A stretch of DNA of 64,000 nt. Origin: Albula goreensis. Taxonomy: Eukaryota; Chordata; Actinopteri; Albuliformes; Albulidae. The notes under the pieces are model-generated. The model did not search any database, was not told the origin of the DNA, and saw nothing but the letters and a program-made list of their open reading frames with translations. Below, one piece after another: positions 14,401-29,400 of this stretch. The position numbers and the translations under genes were made by a program. Position 1 is the first letter of the stretch. Every line of letters starts with the position of its first letter. The stretch spans positions 27,720,406-27,784,405 of the forward strand of contig CM040745.1 of assembly GCA_022829145.1 (NCBI GenBank), read 5' to 3'.

Positions 14401-17400
14401 CTCAGCTGTGCAGATTTTTCCTGCCGTAAGAGAGCAAAATCCCTACCAGTGCCTCAAACAGCTCTCTTCTGTTTCTTGTGTTTAGTTACCTCATTTCTCT
14501 TGTTCCTTCAGTGCATGAAGAACCAAATTTAAACTAACAGGAGAGTAAGCTATTGTTACTACTGGAGGGGTGTAAGCTATTGTCAACACACTGTACATAC
14601 TGGAGGGGAATAACATCTAAAAAATGAAGAAAAGCCAGAGCTGGAAGAAAATGTCTTGTAAATGATCTGTGCAGAAACATAAATGTTCTGAAAACTCTCC
14701 TCACCTAGCAAGCACTGGGGCAAGTTTTGTCTCACCCAGTGGATTTATCACAATTTGGCACATTGGTGAGACACACTAAGAACCAATGCTTTAGCTGGAC
14801 ATGCAACATGACAGCCCTTAAATGTTGACTTTTGTAGACACTGCTGAGCGACAAGCTTGGGAACAGGTTGTAGGGACAGCCTGCCAATGTACAGTAAATG
14901 TCTGGCTCCCTAAGGCCTTCAGAAAACACTACCCTGTACATCTGAGGGCAAAACGTGACTTTGTGTAAATATGCAGCCGCCAGCAACAGAGAAGGAGACA
15001 GACAGCATAGTAACATACACTGTAGTACACTGCCCATCATTCAAAATCTCACAAACCAGCTCCTATGTCTACTGTCCTATTCAATCTACAATGCTTTAAT
15101 GCTCTCAACACCTAATTTATGTTTCATCTGAAATAGAGGGACTGGAGCTTGTAAGTACAAACTGCACACAAAATCTAGCCATAGTTGAGAGGACTCAATG
15201 TTTTGTTCCTGTTACAGTGGAGCGGCCACTCCCCTCTTATTAGAGAAAGCGGGAGGTTTGCTCGGATCACTGACCTGAGTAATGACTGCCCTGTCGATCC
15301 CAGGGTCAGCTCCAGACCAGCAAAAATCAATAGAACAAGGCTTTGAGGTCATGCGACTTTGGAAGCATGTGAGGTTGGGGGAAGGGAAGGGAAAGGGGAG
15401 CCTCCCTTACCACAGCCATTGAGCAAACAAACAGGAAAATCCATTTGCTTTCCCTAGGCAAGCTTCTAAAAGATTAAATGCTATCTCATGGAAAACTGTA
15501 AATGTTTTGTCAAACACTTGTTAACATTTGTGTCTTCTGAAGTAACTTCAATGGGACTATTCATTTCACAATGGGGAATACTTTAAAGAAAACTAGATGA
15601 CATCTGATGACCTTACGTGCTAAGTGTAGGACATTTCTGAACTGCCAACATGCCAGAGATGCTGAAATAAAGGTAATTACAAACAAATAGATGCAAATTA
15701 AATAAAATAATTACTTCACTTACATTGATTTTCCACAGTGGAGGACAAACCTCAAGAGTCATACACAGAAAGGGAACACATAATTCCAAACAAAATTAGG
15801 CTGCCAGAAGCCATAAACAGTATAGTGCAGATCTAAACATCATGGCTGATATACCAATTTAGTTCAAAGTCTCCTCTTTGCTTTTTCATGAAGATTGGCA
15901 GGCGTTCAACTAGCATCCTGATGAAGTGTGTGGGGTCTCTACAGAGTATGTAATCTGAGCAATGTCTCTTGCCCAGCGCCAGTCATCATGTCAGAGAGCT
16001 GCCTGTTCTCACAACACGGTATGGGCAACAGGGACGGTCACCAAGCAACTATCTGAATGACCAAGGGCAAGAAACTACAGCTTCTCATTTGTAGATAGCC
16101 TTTCAGAGCCCGTTGCTGTGGGCCTGGCAGAATGCATGCTCTAGCCTGCTGGAGTGAGAGTGTGCAAAATGTGTTGCTCTGTTGCATTAGACACAGCTGT
16201 GAAAATTTACAGATGGAAATGCCACCATGCGACATTTTGCAGAGTAGCAGAGCTTTTATACTCAATGACCTATTTGAGTCTCAAGAGGAAAACATTAGCA
16301 TATTTTTAACCATGGATCCATTTAACATTTTCTGAAATGCCCACAGAATAATCAGCAGTGGTAAGGGGCCAGGGAAAATCTTAACAATGCGTCTTCATTC
16401 ATTTTTACATGTGAACAGTCTTCTAAAGATAAGGGTACAGAATGTATACTGATAAAATATAACATGAGTGAAGCCACAAAAAAAAGATCAAGGTGAGCCT
16501 TGGGCTTTAATCTATGTAGCATCATCTTCCTGCCTAGCAGCCACACCTATAGTTTCTCTGTGTGGTCACACTTCAAGATGAAATGAAATGTGTGATAAAA
16601 TAAAACACCAACACTTAATTTTTAAGATACAAAATATGTGCAATATTGTTAATGCCCCCTACAGAGCATCATGCAATTACCTTCTGATACTCTGGACTGA
16701 CATTTGAATTTTCACACTGTTCCTATACGCGTAGACAATATTTACATACAGACACACATGTGCACATACATGTGCATGAACAGGCCTATTCAGAAATAAG
16801 TTAGGGCTTACCATTTGCAGAGCAGAGATCTCAAAACCTGCTTTGGTGATGGAGGCCAGGATCTTACCAGTGAGAGCTGAGAACAAAGAGGAGATGACAT
16901 GTAACTATCAAGTGAAAATTCAGACTCATTCTGTACTCCAGCATGTCAAACTGGCTGATCATCAGAAAGCCCCAGAAGTATCTGCCAGCAGCTCATACTG
17001 TCCTTTGTTAAAAACTCCAGGGAATACCTTAGTTTTACATCCTCCTCATTGTACATTTCCCCGAATGTATCAGCAACTGAATTATAACATTTCTCACATC
17101 ATACAATCTACCCACACTAATTTTCTTCATGTGTTAACAGCTACTTAGAGCTTTCGATGAAAATATATATAAAATATATGCCAATAATGATGATATTTGT
17201 CTTTTATAAATAAAAAATACTCACTGAAAATGTAACTTTTTAAAAGGCTTTTAAATAAGAAAACATATGCAAAAAAGCAACATTTGTCTAACAATTTAAC
17301 ATAACTCTGGTTTTTGCTAATCTTGAACAGCCTATTAGTTTATCTTTAGTAAGGGCAGCAACACTTCTGGGGCTGACTTTAGTAGGTGTTGTGGGTCTTT

Positions 17401-20400
17401 AAAGCACATCTGCTTCAGTTATCAACATACAGGGCCCAACATATAGCTTTATAGACTCTACTAAGTAGCAGTGTGGCAGATTGGAGTTCACAATTGCTGT
17501 TAACTTATATAGCGCCACCATGTGGTCAGTTAAGGCAAGAACAAAAATAACAAAAAAAAAAAAAAAAAAAAACAGGAGGGTTCTTGTACCTGCAGTGCTC
17601 GAATTCCCTATAAAAGCTTAAGCAAAGAATACTTTCATCTTATCTATTCAATCACACAGTGGCTACCAACTTGGTTTAATGAAAAAGACACCACAGTGTT
17701 TCATATATGTGTCAATATCTTGTTACTCTTATGCCCAAATTCTAGTGTATGCTATAAACACAGATAAATCCACACTCGTGTGTTCTACACTATACTGTAT
17801 GCTATACTGGAGTGTTTTTCTTCTAAAATGTTTTTTAACCATTTGATTCTTTAACTTATTTTTATTTTATTTGAGCACCTGTGTTACCTTCAATTCTGTC
17901 ATGATGCAAGCATGACTCATAAATATCCACAGAGTGTTTTGTGCTGTAAGAGCCACTTACTGCTGCTCCCATTCTGACTCCCCCGATACCCACATACACT
18001 TATCTGTCTGACTGGAACCACCGTCTATTCTTAGTTGCCAAACCTCATAATGATTACATCTCCTTTATGTAACATGAGAGTGATGTATGTCGATCTTAAG
18101 GCACCACTTCAGTTACACACAACTACATGGATGTATGACATTTGCATATGTGTGATTTCAGACAATAGTGGTAATTTGATGAAGCATTAATGGTTATGTA
18201 ACTGGTCATGTTCACTGACTTTATGCTTTCCAATTTCTTTATTTTAATTACAGACTGAAATCCATAAAAAAAGAATAGTGCACAAAGTCTCCTTATTAAA
18301 CTGTATTAGATGGTGAGTCCACTGCAATATTAATAAGACAATCTTTACAATCAGAGATAGCCTATGAAATCTCTTGCATTCCCTGCCTTTTTCAACCCCT
18401 ACTCTGGCTCAGGTAAGAGACTGCATTAAAAGATACTTTTATATTTTCTATAAATACTTTCAAACAGTATATCCCTATTCACTTGGTACACAATGCATTC
18501 CTTGTGCAAAGAAAGTAGTACTATTGAGTACTTAATGCCTATGAAATCGATATGCTTCTTTGTTCTAATAATTTTAAGCCATATTAACACGCATTCATGA
18601 GATATCCTGTAGATACACTGCTCAGGCCAGTCTATAGGAAAAGGGGAAAATGTACAGTAATCCTAGAGAGACATCACTGACTTCTAATCAGTCTGTCACT
18701 GTTGTTCAAAGCTCATTTCTGTTGCCAGGGTATCTTTTACTGAGGTTCAGCGGGCAGGGAGCAATCTCCCTAACTCAGAGATACCTGCTGGACTTAATGG
18801 ACTGGTGTTATATGACAGAAAAAAGGCAAGGTAGGTCTTTCACTTAGACTTTAACTACCTTTCTGAGGCAGGTGTGATGTCAATGGGTAGAATCTGAGCC
18901 CTTCTCATAAAGAAAGTACACACTGCAGACCCACAAACACTCGCATACAGGTGGATAGGATGTCACCAGCTAGAATTTGAGCCCTTTCCTATAAAATGGT
19001 AAAATCCATGTGTGGAATTTGGGAATCAAACATATAGGCTACAAACACAAAGACACACACACAGGAAATACACACACAGATGCATAAGCAGCCTTTTGCA
19101 GAGGTCAATGAAAGCACACAGCTCCCCTCCATTTAAAGACACACAGGAGACTCCATCCTTGCTAATAGGTGGGATTGATGACCTCCCCAGGCCTGGATAC
19201 CTAACCACCCTGCCAGGTTGAGCACAGCACACCACCACTTGGGTCTGCTTGAACATGTCAGTTGGAAACATACGAACCAGCTGGGGTAAACAAATAGACA
19301 GGCACTGTCGAAAGGTCTCTGCACTCTGCTAATCATGGAGAGGGGCGTATTATGAGATGAAACAACAATACATGGAGACCACAAATGCACCTTACCCACT
19401 GCAGGATGAAACAGTGCTCTCCCATTTTCCAACTTCAATTAAAACCCTTACAGTTCAGCTACTTTGGCTCAAGAACAGAGGAATCTGAAGAGCTGCCATT
19501 AAGTGAGGTTGTTCCTTACTGAATCAGGCTTATATAGGCAATTCTGTGTCGGTTTTGGCTGTTTCAGGTTCACAGGTGCATAAAGCATCTTTTAAAAGAA
19601 GATGTGGTTGAGGTACATTTCAAGAGGCCATACCTTGTCTGAGTCTGAGAACTCAGTCATCAGATTACAAGGCCCAGCTCCTTGTCAAGTAACCTCTCAG
19701 CAATTTTTAATCAGGTGAAAAGAGCAGGCAGCCATGTAAAGGGACCCTTATTCCTGTCCCTGTTTCCTTTTCCATAATCGTCTCCTCCATTAAATCCAAA
19801 CAGTTCTGACCAACAGTTATTTACACTTGGCAATGCTCTGTTTCATGTGGTACAAAGTATATAAAGTTAAGAAATAAATAATTATTATCACAACATACGG
19901 AAAAGATTGGTGTGTATTATGCCAATAATTTATTCACCCAGTCAATATCCCTTTTTGACATCAACAAATACAAAACTATGATTATTACAGTGGGTTTACT
20001 TAAAAAGTAAAAGAGCCATGTATGGAGTTAAATGTAAAGTTAAATGTATGGAGAAAATGTACCTACATTTTTGGTAGAAAAGCTTTTGATTACTTGAATT
20101 TGAAAATGAAAGGGCATCAGTGTAGCCATAATGGTAAACTCCATAACTCAGAGGTTCTAGTGTATTACTACTATCATACTACACAACTCCAAATTAATGG
20201 AGAAATGCATGAAGAAGCATTAGCCAGTACAAATACAGCAAAAGGAGGTCCATATGTTTGGTGAAAGAACAGATTCACACACCTGTTTCGATCTGGATTA
20301 GTCTGGGGAAAAGCTAAAGCACCATGCATGACAAAATCAGAGCCAAGACTTTAAGAGCATTGCCCCACAGGAGCAGCCACTACAATGCACTTTGTCCTTC

Positions 20401-23400
20401 AGTGTAACTAAAGAAACCAAGCTGCTTGTGAGTTCTCAGTTACAACAACTACTGCAACCTACCAAACTACCACACAATAAAATTGGTATGTGAGGTCACC
20501 AAAAGAAACATAAAAATGCACTGGCACCACTTTCCAATTTTTGTTCAATTTAGCCACAGAACATTATTGGATGAGCTGAGTCCAAGTTTTAACTGAATTG
20601 TGGTGGAGAAAAATGTATATATAATGTAAATATAGTAAATATAATGTATTATTTTAAATAAGCTTATATAGATGGACTGTTCTATCATGTCACCACATAA
20701 CATAACATATGAGACACAATAAACCTGCTTTGGAGGTACCTGACTGACAAGCAATAAAATATTGCTAATTTAATATGTGATCACTGTATGGTTTGCAGCA
20801 TTTTATAGGCTGATAACACCACCCACAACAATAGCAATAATATATTATTATATTGGCATATTACTACACAATATATTATACCATCATCTAATATTTTATT
20901 GACAATGTGCTCCAATAAGACAAAGTCACTGATTAAGATAACATGCACAAGGTCTCACCATCTGTTCTGTTATTCTGTCAGACATGCATGGAATGTCAGA
21001 TGAAAAACCTGAAAACATAAACGCCTGAGTGCCCTGCCAGTTGTGATTATGGTTGTAAGAGAGCACTTCAATGGAAAAAAAACAGACTTTGATCACGGCT
21101 GTAGAGTAGTAAACACATCTCCTTGATGTCCCCCTGCGCAAAGTGCAAAGGCAGATTAGCCAAACACTCCATAAATAAAAGATCCTGAACTTAATATCTC
21201 TCAAGTGTTTATTGGAGGGGCAGCGGAGTTTAGAGTGTGTATGTATGAATACCACAGAACAGCTGAACTATAGGAAAGTTACAAATAAGACGTTATGTTG
21301 GAGCAAATCCAAATGTGCATGAAGAATCTTTGAATGCACCAAAGCTAAAGAAAATTATTTCAGGTGGAATAAAACATTTTTCCTATTACAGCTCGAAAGA
21401 AAATGTATATATTTAAAACTGCAATTGTATGACACATTTTTTTTTCCATCATTCATATTCATAGGCATGCCTTCCCAATTTATGAATTTTTTAAGAGGGG
21501 AAATTTGAGTAGAAATAATCCCAGCTCACACCGAGCTGCTCCACTGTTGCTGATTCATATGGGGGCTTGGGAATGGTGAAGTAATAATAGAGGTATGTTT
21601 CATGATCATATCACCTTCCACTTGGAGATGGAGTGCACAGCCTAGTGTAGGGACTCCAGCTGTTCATTTTCCCATGTAGTGGGGTGTCTCCTTACTGTGT
21701 CTGTTTTTCCATCAAAAGATCATGAGGCATTGAGAACTACATTATGATCCTTATCAGTTTCATTTACAGCAGGGAGACGCAGGAGGGAAAATGTGCACCA
21801 GATCAGTGCGTTTGTAGTACTGCATCCTGATAGGTGTCCTTCATTCAGTCTCACTAGCAGATCATGTAGCAAATGCACAGAGCTACATCTGATATTAATT
21901 GAAAACCATTTTTTTAAACCTTCTTTCATATTTTCCTTTTAAACTACAACTCAGCTCTCAGCAAAGAACTGAGAGCAACTCTATGTTACCAGCAAAATGA
22001 AGAACAGAGTGGTTGTAGCTTACAGTAGTTAATGCTGTACTTATGAAAACACAATACCGATTTCATAACCCAAATTAACATATTTCAAGCAAACATCCTC
22101 CACATGTATAATAAACACCCAGCAATCTAAACATACTGAACACGGACTGAAGCTATTTTTAAAAGCAGTTATTTCCAGCAACATCTCCTGCATATACACA
22201 CACTCTCAATCATCTTTGGTCATGCCTGGGTTATCTGCGGATAACACCTTCCTATGTCCTCTGCGTTCTCCCCGCCCCACAGACAGCCGGTCAAGTCCCT
22301 CAGCTGCACCGCTTGTCACATGGCCTCCCCTACCACTGCGTCATCTTCCAACTGCAGGTAGGGCCGTTGCTAGGCGATGGTTCTCTAGCTGCCTAGCAAC
22401 AGATGTTTCCCAATTTCTGTCAGGGAAGGGATCGGCGAACCCAGTGCCTCTCTCAGACAAAGGCAAGCATGATTTTTCCATTGGTAGAGGACTTCACTCA
22501 AGAGGCGTGTGCTACTCTGGCTAAACTGGCTCAAGACTGATTGTAATAGCGAAGGAACTTTGGCCAGGGTGGCACTGGGTTGTGAACAGGTTAATGAACA
22601 ATGCCTTTATGACTGCAAAGCTTATCTGCACACTGGTCCTCTTTCTTGACAAGACAGAGAAAAGAAATGAACGCTACAGATAATGTACTCTACTGATTTA
22701 AAATGTGCTTCTTTCTGGTTACAGGATTAATATATATCTCAATGATATACTGTTCTTGACAATTTACAAAGCTAACACAAAGCCTCGTGCTAGTTTGGAG
22801 AAATACACCACTTCATTAAACTTATATTTTAATATGTCATGGATAATTAAAGCCTATTAATCCTACTAAAGCGGAAAAACTGCATTTCTCTTTATTTCTA
22901 AGTTGTTCTAAGAAAATAACAATGGTGGCAAAAAAATCAGCTGTAAACTGAAATAAAAACCACAATTACTGTAGTAACTAGTAAATTTATTGGAGGGTTG
23001 AGCAAATGATTAGCAGACAGCCTTCTGCAGCTAATGGCTTATCCAGCCTTAACGGATATACACTTTGTCCTCTTACTGGTATAAAACAAGGTCTGGCCCC
23101 GAATGCTTAAACTATTAAGTAACAAAATCACAACTGTAAAGGCAGCTACACAGATGAGTCATATTAACTCAAATGCCAATTAGCCGTATGTGTCAGCTAG
23201 AAAATAGTCTGACAATCAGCACCTTGATACCTACAAAAATTTTGATGTTACAAAAAAAGTAATTATGGGTATAATAAATGAATTAAAAAGCCATAAATAT
23301 TTCTATAAAATCCTTTTCTGCTCTTCCTGAGTATAGACTGTACCAATGCCAATTTCCAGCTCCTTTGTAGGAACTCTTTGTCACCTTGTTCAATGACAGA

Positions 23401-26400
23401 GTTAAAAAAGCACCAAGCATGACATTCTCTGGAATGTAATCCACATGAGGTATACCAAAGAAATGCTGAAATATGAAATAATATCGTCATGTGAAATACT
23501 ACTGCAAGTGCCCATTATTAGGGTGAGTGGTCTCAAATTCTGATCACTATCACAGAGCACATAAATCCAAGGTGCTATATACACTAAATTCATTCAGGTT
23601 GAAGGTTGTGCTTCAAGGTCACTGAGCTGGATGCTCACTTCAACAGAAAGAATGTTTCTATGCCATGAGACTAAGATTATGAAGGCTGTTCCCTAGAGAT
23701 TAATAACCAATTGTTGCTTATTGTATCAGTTACTAACAATTACAAAAAACGTTTCCTCTGAGCATGAAGTCTGAACATTGCCAGTTTATGAGTGTAAAAA
23801 AGGATATTCATTTTCTCATGTTATGACCCATGACCCCTACAGTACTACCCCTGATGCTTCTCATCAACCCATCTGGACTACTACGAGATGAAGAGTCCTG
23901 CATCAGGATGGATACCAGCAAAAATGTCGTTAGTGGTGATATTTTATCCTTTTTATTTCCAGGTTCGGTTGTGGGTAAAAAAAAAAAAAAAAAAAAAAAA
24001 GAACAAGTGGGTCGGGTCACGGGCATTGGTTTTATAAAGAGATACAATTTAAAACTATTTGAAAATGTTTACAAAATAAAAAAAAAAAAAAAAAAATCAC
24101 GGGCAGTGCATCATTCATATCCAGGTCACAGAGGTCATGAGACAAATCGATGAAGCTGCTGTAGAACATACATGACTTGCTCCGAAATAGGTGAAGGCTA
24201 AATAAGCTATTGGAGAACATCAAAAAAAATTTTTTTTTCCCACAACTGAACCCAGGACAAAGGACAAAATATCACCACTGATCACATTTTCACTGAAACA
24301 AAATGAACTCTATGCACAAGGCTGTATCAGGCTCATATAATGTCATATCCCTGTAGAAGTACAGCATGAAAAAAAAAAAAAAAAACGACAGCTCTGACCA
24401 TCCATCAAGTTTTTCTGCACATGGCAAACAGAATACCCACTGTTATTCTGACACCACTTTAGAAAATTAAGGAATTTCAATGTATAAATCACCACACAAA
24501 CGGAGAACAGAAGTGAATAGGAGGTGATGGAATCTGACATTTACCTGAAAAATTCTGAAAGGTGAAGACAATTCCATGAAATAGCCACTGAGAGCCAACA
24601 GTATTACCTGATAAACCTTAATAATTACCTTGATATTGTGATGCTTTCTGCAGAATATTTGCTATAGGATATTATTTGCAGGTTTTATCGAAAACCCACT
24701 GAGGTCAAGATCCCATAACAAAAATATAATCCAAGCCAATCCTCTTAGAATTATTACCTGGTGCAGTTTATTTTGCATGCAGGCTGGGAAATACATGACA
24801 GCCTGTATGTGTACATGTGAGTACCTAATAGTGTGCACTGCGTTCTTTAAAGTAAGTATAATATACTACTAAAAATGACAAAAACAAAATAAAATAATAT
24901 GCTGCTGTCATTGAGTTTATTTGTTTGTGACAAAAAAAATGTGTCCTGGTGTATTCGTTGTGTGCAAGTGTTTGAATGCATGTGTGAATGTTTGTCCCTG
25001 TGTGTTCTACAAGCCCTCTCTTGGGCCTGCAGGCCTAGGGACTCACACAGGAGCTGCAGATGCTGCCTGTTAACACATGAAATGCTGTCCACTAGCTGCT
25101 GCAACAGCTAGCGGTTCATCAAAGAGCTTCATGTCCTAGCTCCCTTTGTTTTATTTCCCCACAGTTCACTGCCTTCTTTATCACACAAAGTACAGAGTCT
25201 ACCTACACAGGTCATAAAGTAAAACTACTTCTCAGGCACAACATAAATATAGATACAGCTATATGCTGTATGAGTCAATATTTACAACAAAGTTCATCCA
25301 GGTAAAAGTTTGTGTTCTTCCACAGCTCAGTCTTCCTCATTAAATTCATAAAAGTAATGTGTGAAAGTATATGAAAACATGGCAATAAATTAATCAATAT
25401 TTAGTCACTTGGTTACTTATGCTGGTTTGTTTTCATTCTGAAAGCTACAGAACAAGATGGTCAGTTCATACCATACTAAATGAAGAAAAGATCAAATGTC
25501 CTAGAAAAAAAGCCTCTCAGCAACACACTATTTTATTCTTAACTAAACATCTTTAGGGTCTCTTCAAAGCCCAACTTAGGATTTCCAGTTAATCACTGCA
25601 CAATTTCTATTATAGACACTTTCATGGCAAGTGTTATTTTTCTCAACAGATTCATTTGTTCAGGACACATATGCCTCAGTTTCATAAAATGCTTTTTTGG
25701 AAATCCAGAATGGTACTGACTGCATCTGATTGACTGGACAGGAAATTACAAAAATCTAGCGGGTGAACACTATGGCATTAATTAACCCAGCAAGACAAGG
25801 ACACAACATGCAACACCTGATTCTTGCTTGGGGGTTACTCTAGCAACTCTACTATATGACTGAAACCCTACCGGATGAGAAAATGTATTTTTCAAATGAC
25901 CAAATGGGTGAAAAATAGTAGCACAAAGAATTATAAAATTTAATGAATACAAATATGCTGTTACTCACAAATTTTCATAATTTTTTGTACAGTCTTTTGC
26001 CACGCTATATGATGGATGCCACAATCTCTTACAGCTGTGCTAATTAGAATTCTAATGCAGACTGCAGCGTTTCTGGATCAGCAATGTTTCGGTGACATAC
26101 TAGGCGATTTGTGATATGCTGAGAACTACAGTATTTTCCTGTTCTCTCAATGTACTACCTTGTCAGCAATTCTGAATCAGGAAAAAATGAAAGTATGCTT
26201 TTCTTTAAACTATACAGCCTGGGTTGTGCATGAAATGTCTTTAAAATGTACCACACAGCAGGGAACATTCACTGTCACTTTAAGCTGCATCACTCTGAGA
26301 GAGGCTTGACCTTTTCTCTGCTATAATCATCTCATGACGGAGACATACTTTCTGAGGATAGCACCCGTGAAAGTGAGTATTACAGGTGCCTCTCTGAGAT

Positions 26401-29400
26401 GCCTGGTTTGTGGTGATGGGTTTTGCAGGATGACAGACAGAACCTGCTGAACCCTGCAGAGCCGCTCTTTTTTCCACCTTCCTCAGAGTCTTTGACAAGC
26501 CCCCTGGCCACAGCTTTGTGAGAAAGCCACTGCAGGCCCGCCCAGTTCAGGGGATTGTGCAGATTTCACAGGTCAACGCCCCGGCGGCATGCCCAGCGAA
26601 CACGGATAAGGCCGGGGATTTGGGAACAATCCGGAGGGAAAGTTGGTAACAAATATGCTGTGGCTTTGCGAGTGACGCACTCTTGTCAAAGTTCGAACAC
26701 AACAAGGGCTAGAACAGGAGCAGAAAGGGGAAAATAGTTATAGGAAAACAAGGGAAATTTCTATGAGGGGATTAGTCAAAAACAGAGGGAGAGGGAAAGA
26801 GTAGCACACAGGGAAGAGTATTGCAATAGAGAAACTACTGCTACAAATGCAGAAGTGAAAAGACGTAACTCAACCGATTAACAGAAACTTAAAAACCTTT
26901 CTATAAAGTGTCAACAATAAAAAAATTTCTTACATTGATACAAAGACTTCCATTACAAAATGTCTGAAGGTCAGACAAAAGTAGTTACTGTTAATAAACA
27001 AGAAACATCTGAAAAAGGAAAATGATATATATATATATCAAGGAATCATTACACAACCAAGCATCACTCACAGAAGGTTTAGAAACAGTAATTAGTTTTA
27101 AAATTGCAATTTTTAAATACCTCCATTGAATGACTTTAACTTCATAACCGAATGCAAAAACTGGAGACTGAAAAGGGCGTTTTTACGTGTCTATTGAAGT
27201 GACAGAGGACCCTGGGCCTCAATTCAATTTTGAACCGGTTCAGCTCAAGTGGAAAATTGCAGTCCCTATCCTGTCTACAGAAACACAATCAAGACATCAT
27301 TATTATGACCTCAGGGATTATCTTCCTGTATTTAAAGCACAGGCGTGTTTGCTGTTTGAAGACTGGAAAGTGAGGAGTGTTGATACCTTCTGAGATGGCA
27401 TGTGGTTTAATGATGCAACACACACAGTCTGTGTACGTCGCTGAGTTGGAAGGGCCATGACCCGTGGTGGAGGGGAAAAAAAACTCCAGTTCCTACAAAA
27501 CAAAGAGAAAAATGCAAAACCAGCTCACATAAGGCATGAACTGACATCAGAGCACAGGAAGAGCAATTATGGATGTAAAAGCCTACCTCTCACCAATAAC
27601 TGAATAATTTAGCTTTCCTTCCATGTATCATAATGGTTAGGCCACTACCTACTTTTGACCACCTAATTGACTCAGAGCTTCCCCACGACCAGTTTCTTTA
27701 CGTGGAAGTGATGCTCTAATGTAGCTTATAGCATTTATACAAATGTTTTAGTCTTTGTTTAGAACTCTGAAATATTAATCTCTGTTTATTGCACCCAGGA
27801 AGTGGCAAAGCATGATGTGCTCTCTCTGTTTGCTGCTCCTCAAACCCTCAAACCCTCAAACCCTGTACTTGAGCTAAGGGAGCTCTCCCTACCCTTGCTG
27901 CTGACGCCAGAGAGTCCGACCCGTGGGCAGCGTTTTTGGTGCCGTCTGTGCCGAACTGGGCTCGCAGACTGTTGGGAGCATCTTTGCGAGCTGATTCAGA
28001 GTCTGTTGGGCCAAGAATCTTCCTCCAGATAGAAACAGCCTCATCACCCATGACCTCCATGGCAACGACAGGGCCAGAGGTCACAAATTGCATGAGGTTA
28101 CTGTGGACAGGGAAGACATAACTCGACACTCAACACTGAGCAGCAGCATAGTCAAGGGTATGAAAGTGTTAAGTAACTTATTACACATTGACATAGTACA
28201 CATTCATTCTACACATTGTGACCTTCAACCAGCCTATTGTTATTTATTAAGCAACACTGTATGACTGCTACACACACACACGCACACATACCTTAGGTGG
28301 TAAATCCTGACAAACTGCACTTTGAATTAAATAGTTAATGCAGATTCTCTGAATGATAAAGTATCTCCATGGAGCACATTACGTACAGAAATGTGTCTGT
28401 AAGGATGATCCTAACAAATATGATTCTTGTATTACACTGTCAAATAGGCCTAATAAGTTAATGAACTTTGGTGCAGTGATCTCCCATTTCACTACCACAT
28501 TTACAATTTTTTTTTGGCAGCCCATAATCGCAAATTTTACAAGGTAGCAACTGTGTAACGCTGCAAAGTCCCCCCTGCTCAGTGGAGTGGTGTGACCATA
28601 CTGCAAAGTCACTGCAATGTCACAAGAGTGCTGATGCCAGTGGTGAGATTTTCACAGCCACCTTCACTCCTCATCCTCGTCCACATATGTGTCAATCATT
28701 TACGTGAGAGGCACTCACTTGAAGAAAGACTTTGACTGATGTTCGGAGTAAAAGTCTGCTGCCTGCTTCCTGCAAGAGACCCAAGAGCAAAAGACAGTTA
28801 ATGAGTGATGAATTGAGTCTCCCTGAGTCTGTGCTGACAGTCACCTCTAGCTGGTACAATAGTACTTGCACCAGTCCCTTGCCAGTTAATTAGCAGGGAT
28901 TTTACATGCATTGATGACGTTTCCTTTCTGTCACAGAAAAGAACTCTCCTAAGCAGAGTCAGCAGAATAAAGTTAGCCATTAAAACAGATACTCTTATTT
29001 CACATATATCATATTTGCTAAATACTCACAATTGTTTCTTTTTTTTTTTTTCTGGACAAATCTTCAACCTCTTTATTTATTTTTCAAGGGATACATTTTG
29101 TGCAAAATGTGTTGTAAATGAAAGGCCATTTATTTACAATAAATTTTGCATGACATTTGGCCCTTGAGAAGGATAATGCTCTTGTGTTTGAGCTTGCTTA
29201 TGTAAACAGTATGTTCTGTATAATCTAGCTAAATTAAATATTCACCCCCTCAACCTTAACTCATTCAGTGTTACTCATACAAACATTCATGGGAAAGTTT
29301 ATATTCATGCAAGAGAATACCCCAAGCATAAATTCTTACCCTCCTTAAAAGATAATAACAACTACAAACTGACATGGAAAATACCTTATCAGATTAAATC

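Larger units (their letters stand above)
16877..27386 (-). other. nme7 intron (10.5 kb), the largest visible
   Basis: An intron splitting a codon between the exon with CCIIKPHAISE and the exon starting LTGKILASI. It contains long A runs at 17552-17572 (21 A), 23977-24000 (24 A), 24078-24096 (19 A) and 24369-24385 (17 A), and small CA tracts near 19050-19078. A GC-richer island at about 22.2-22.52 kb carries an inverted RFX-like motif pair, and there is another GC-richer patch at about 26.52-26.70 kb. I found no coding exon inside it. Confidence 0.8.

Noticed and set aside
17510..17528. CTCF-like GCGCCACCATGTGG motif
   Set aside because: It has two mismatches in the core consensus, and similar loose matches occur elsewhere (about 40495, 30268). 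It is too weak to call.
22216..22524. 102-codon Pro/Ser-rich frame over the GC island
   Set aside because: Its composition follows from the GC-rich DNA. No splice sites join it to nme7, and it runs on the opposite strand.
24756..24815. Possible minus-strand mini-exon (AVMYFPACMQNKLHQ) with AG and GTAATA borders
   Set aside because: It would insert unrelated residues into a conserved NDK domain. The neighbouring exons already join in phase without it.
26280..26498. Minus-strand frame considered as the missing nme7 exon
   Set aside because: A chance PAKP..T string resembled the KPHA motif, but the phase and splice sites did not fit. The true exon was then found at 27387-27492 with CCIIKPHA and matching phases.
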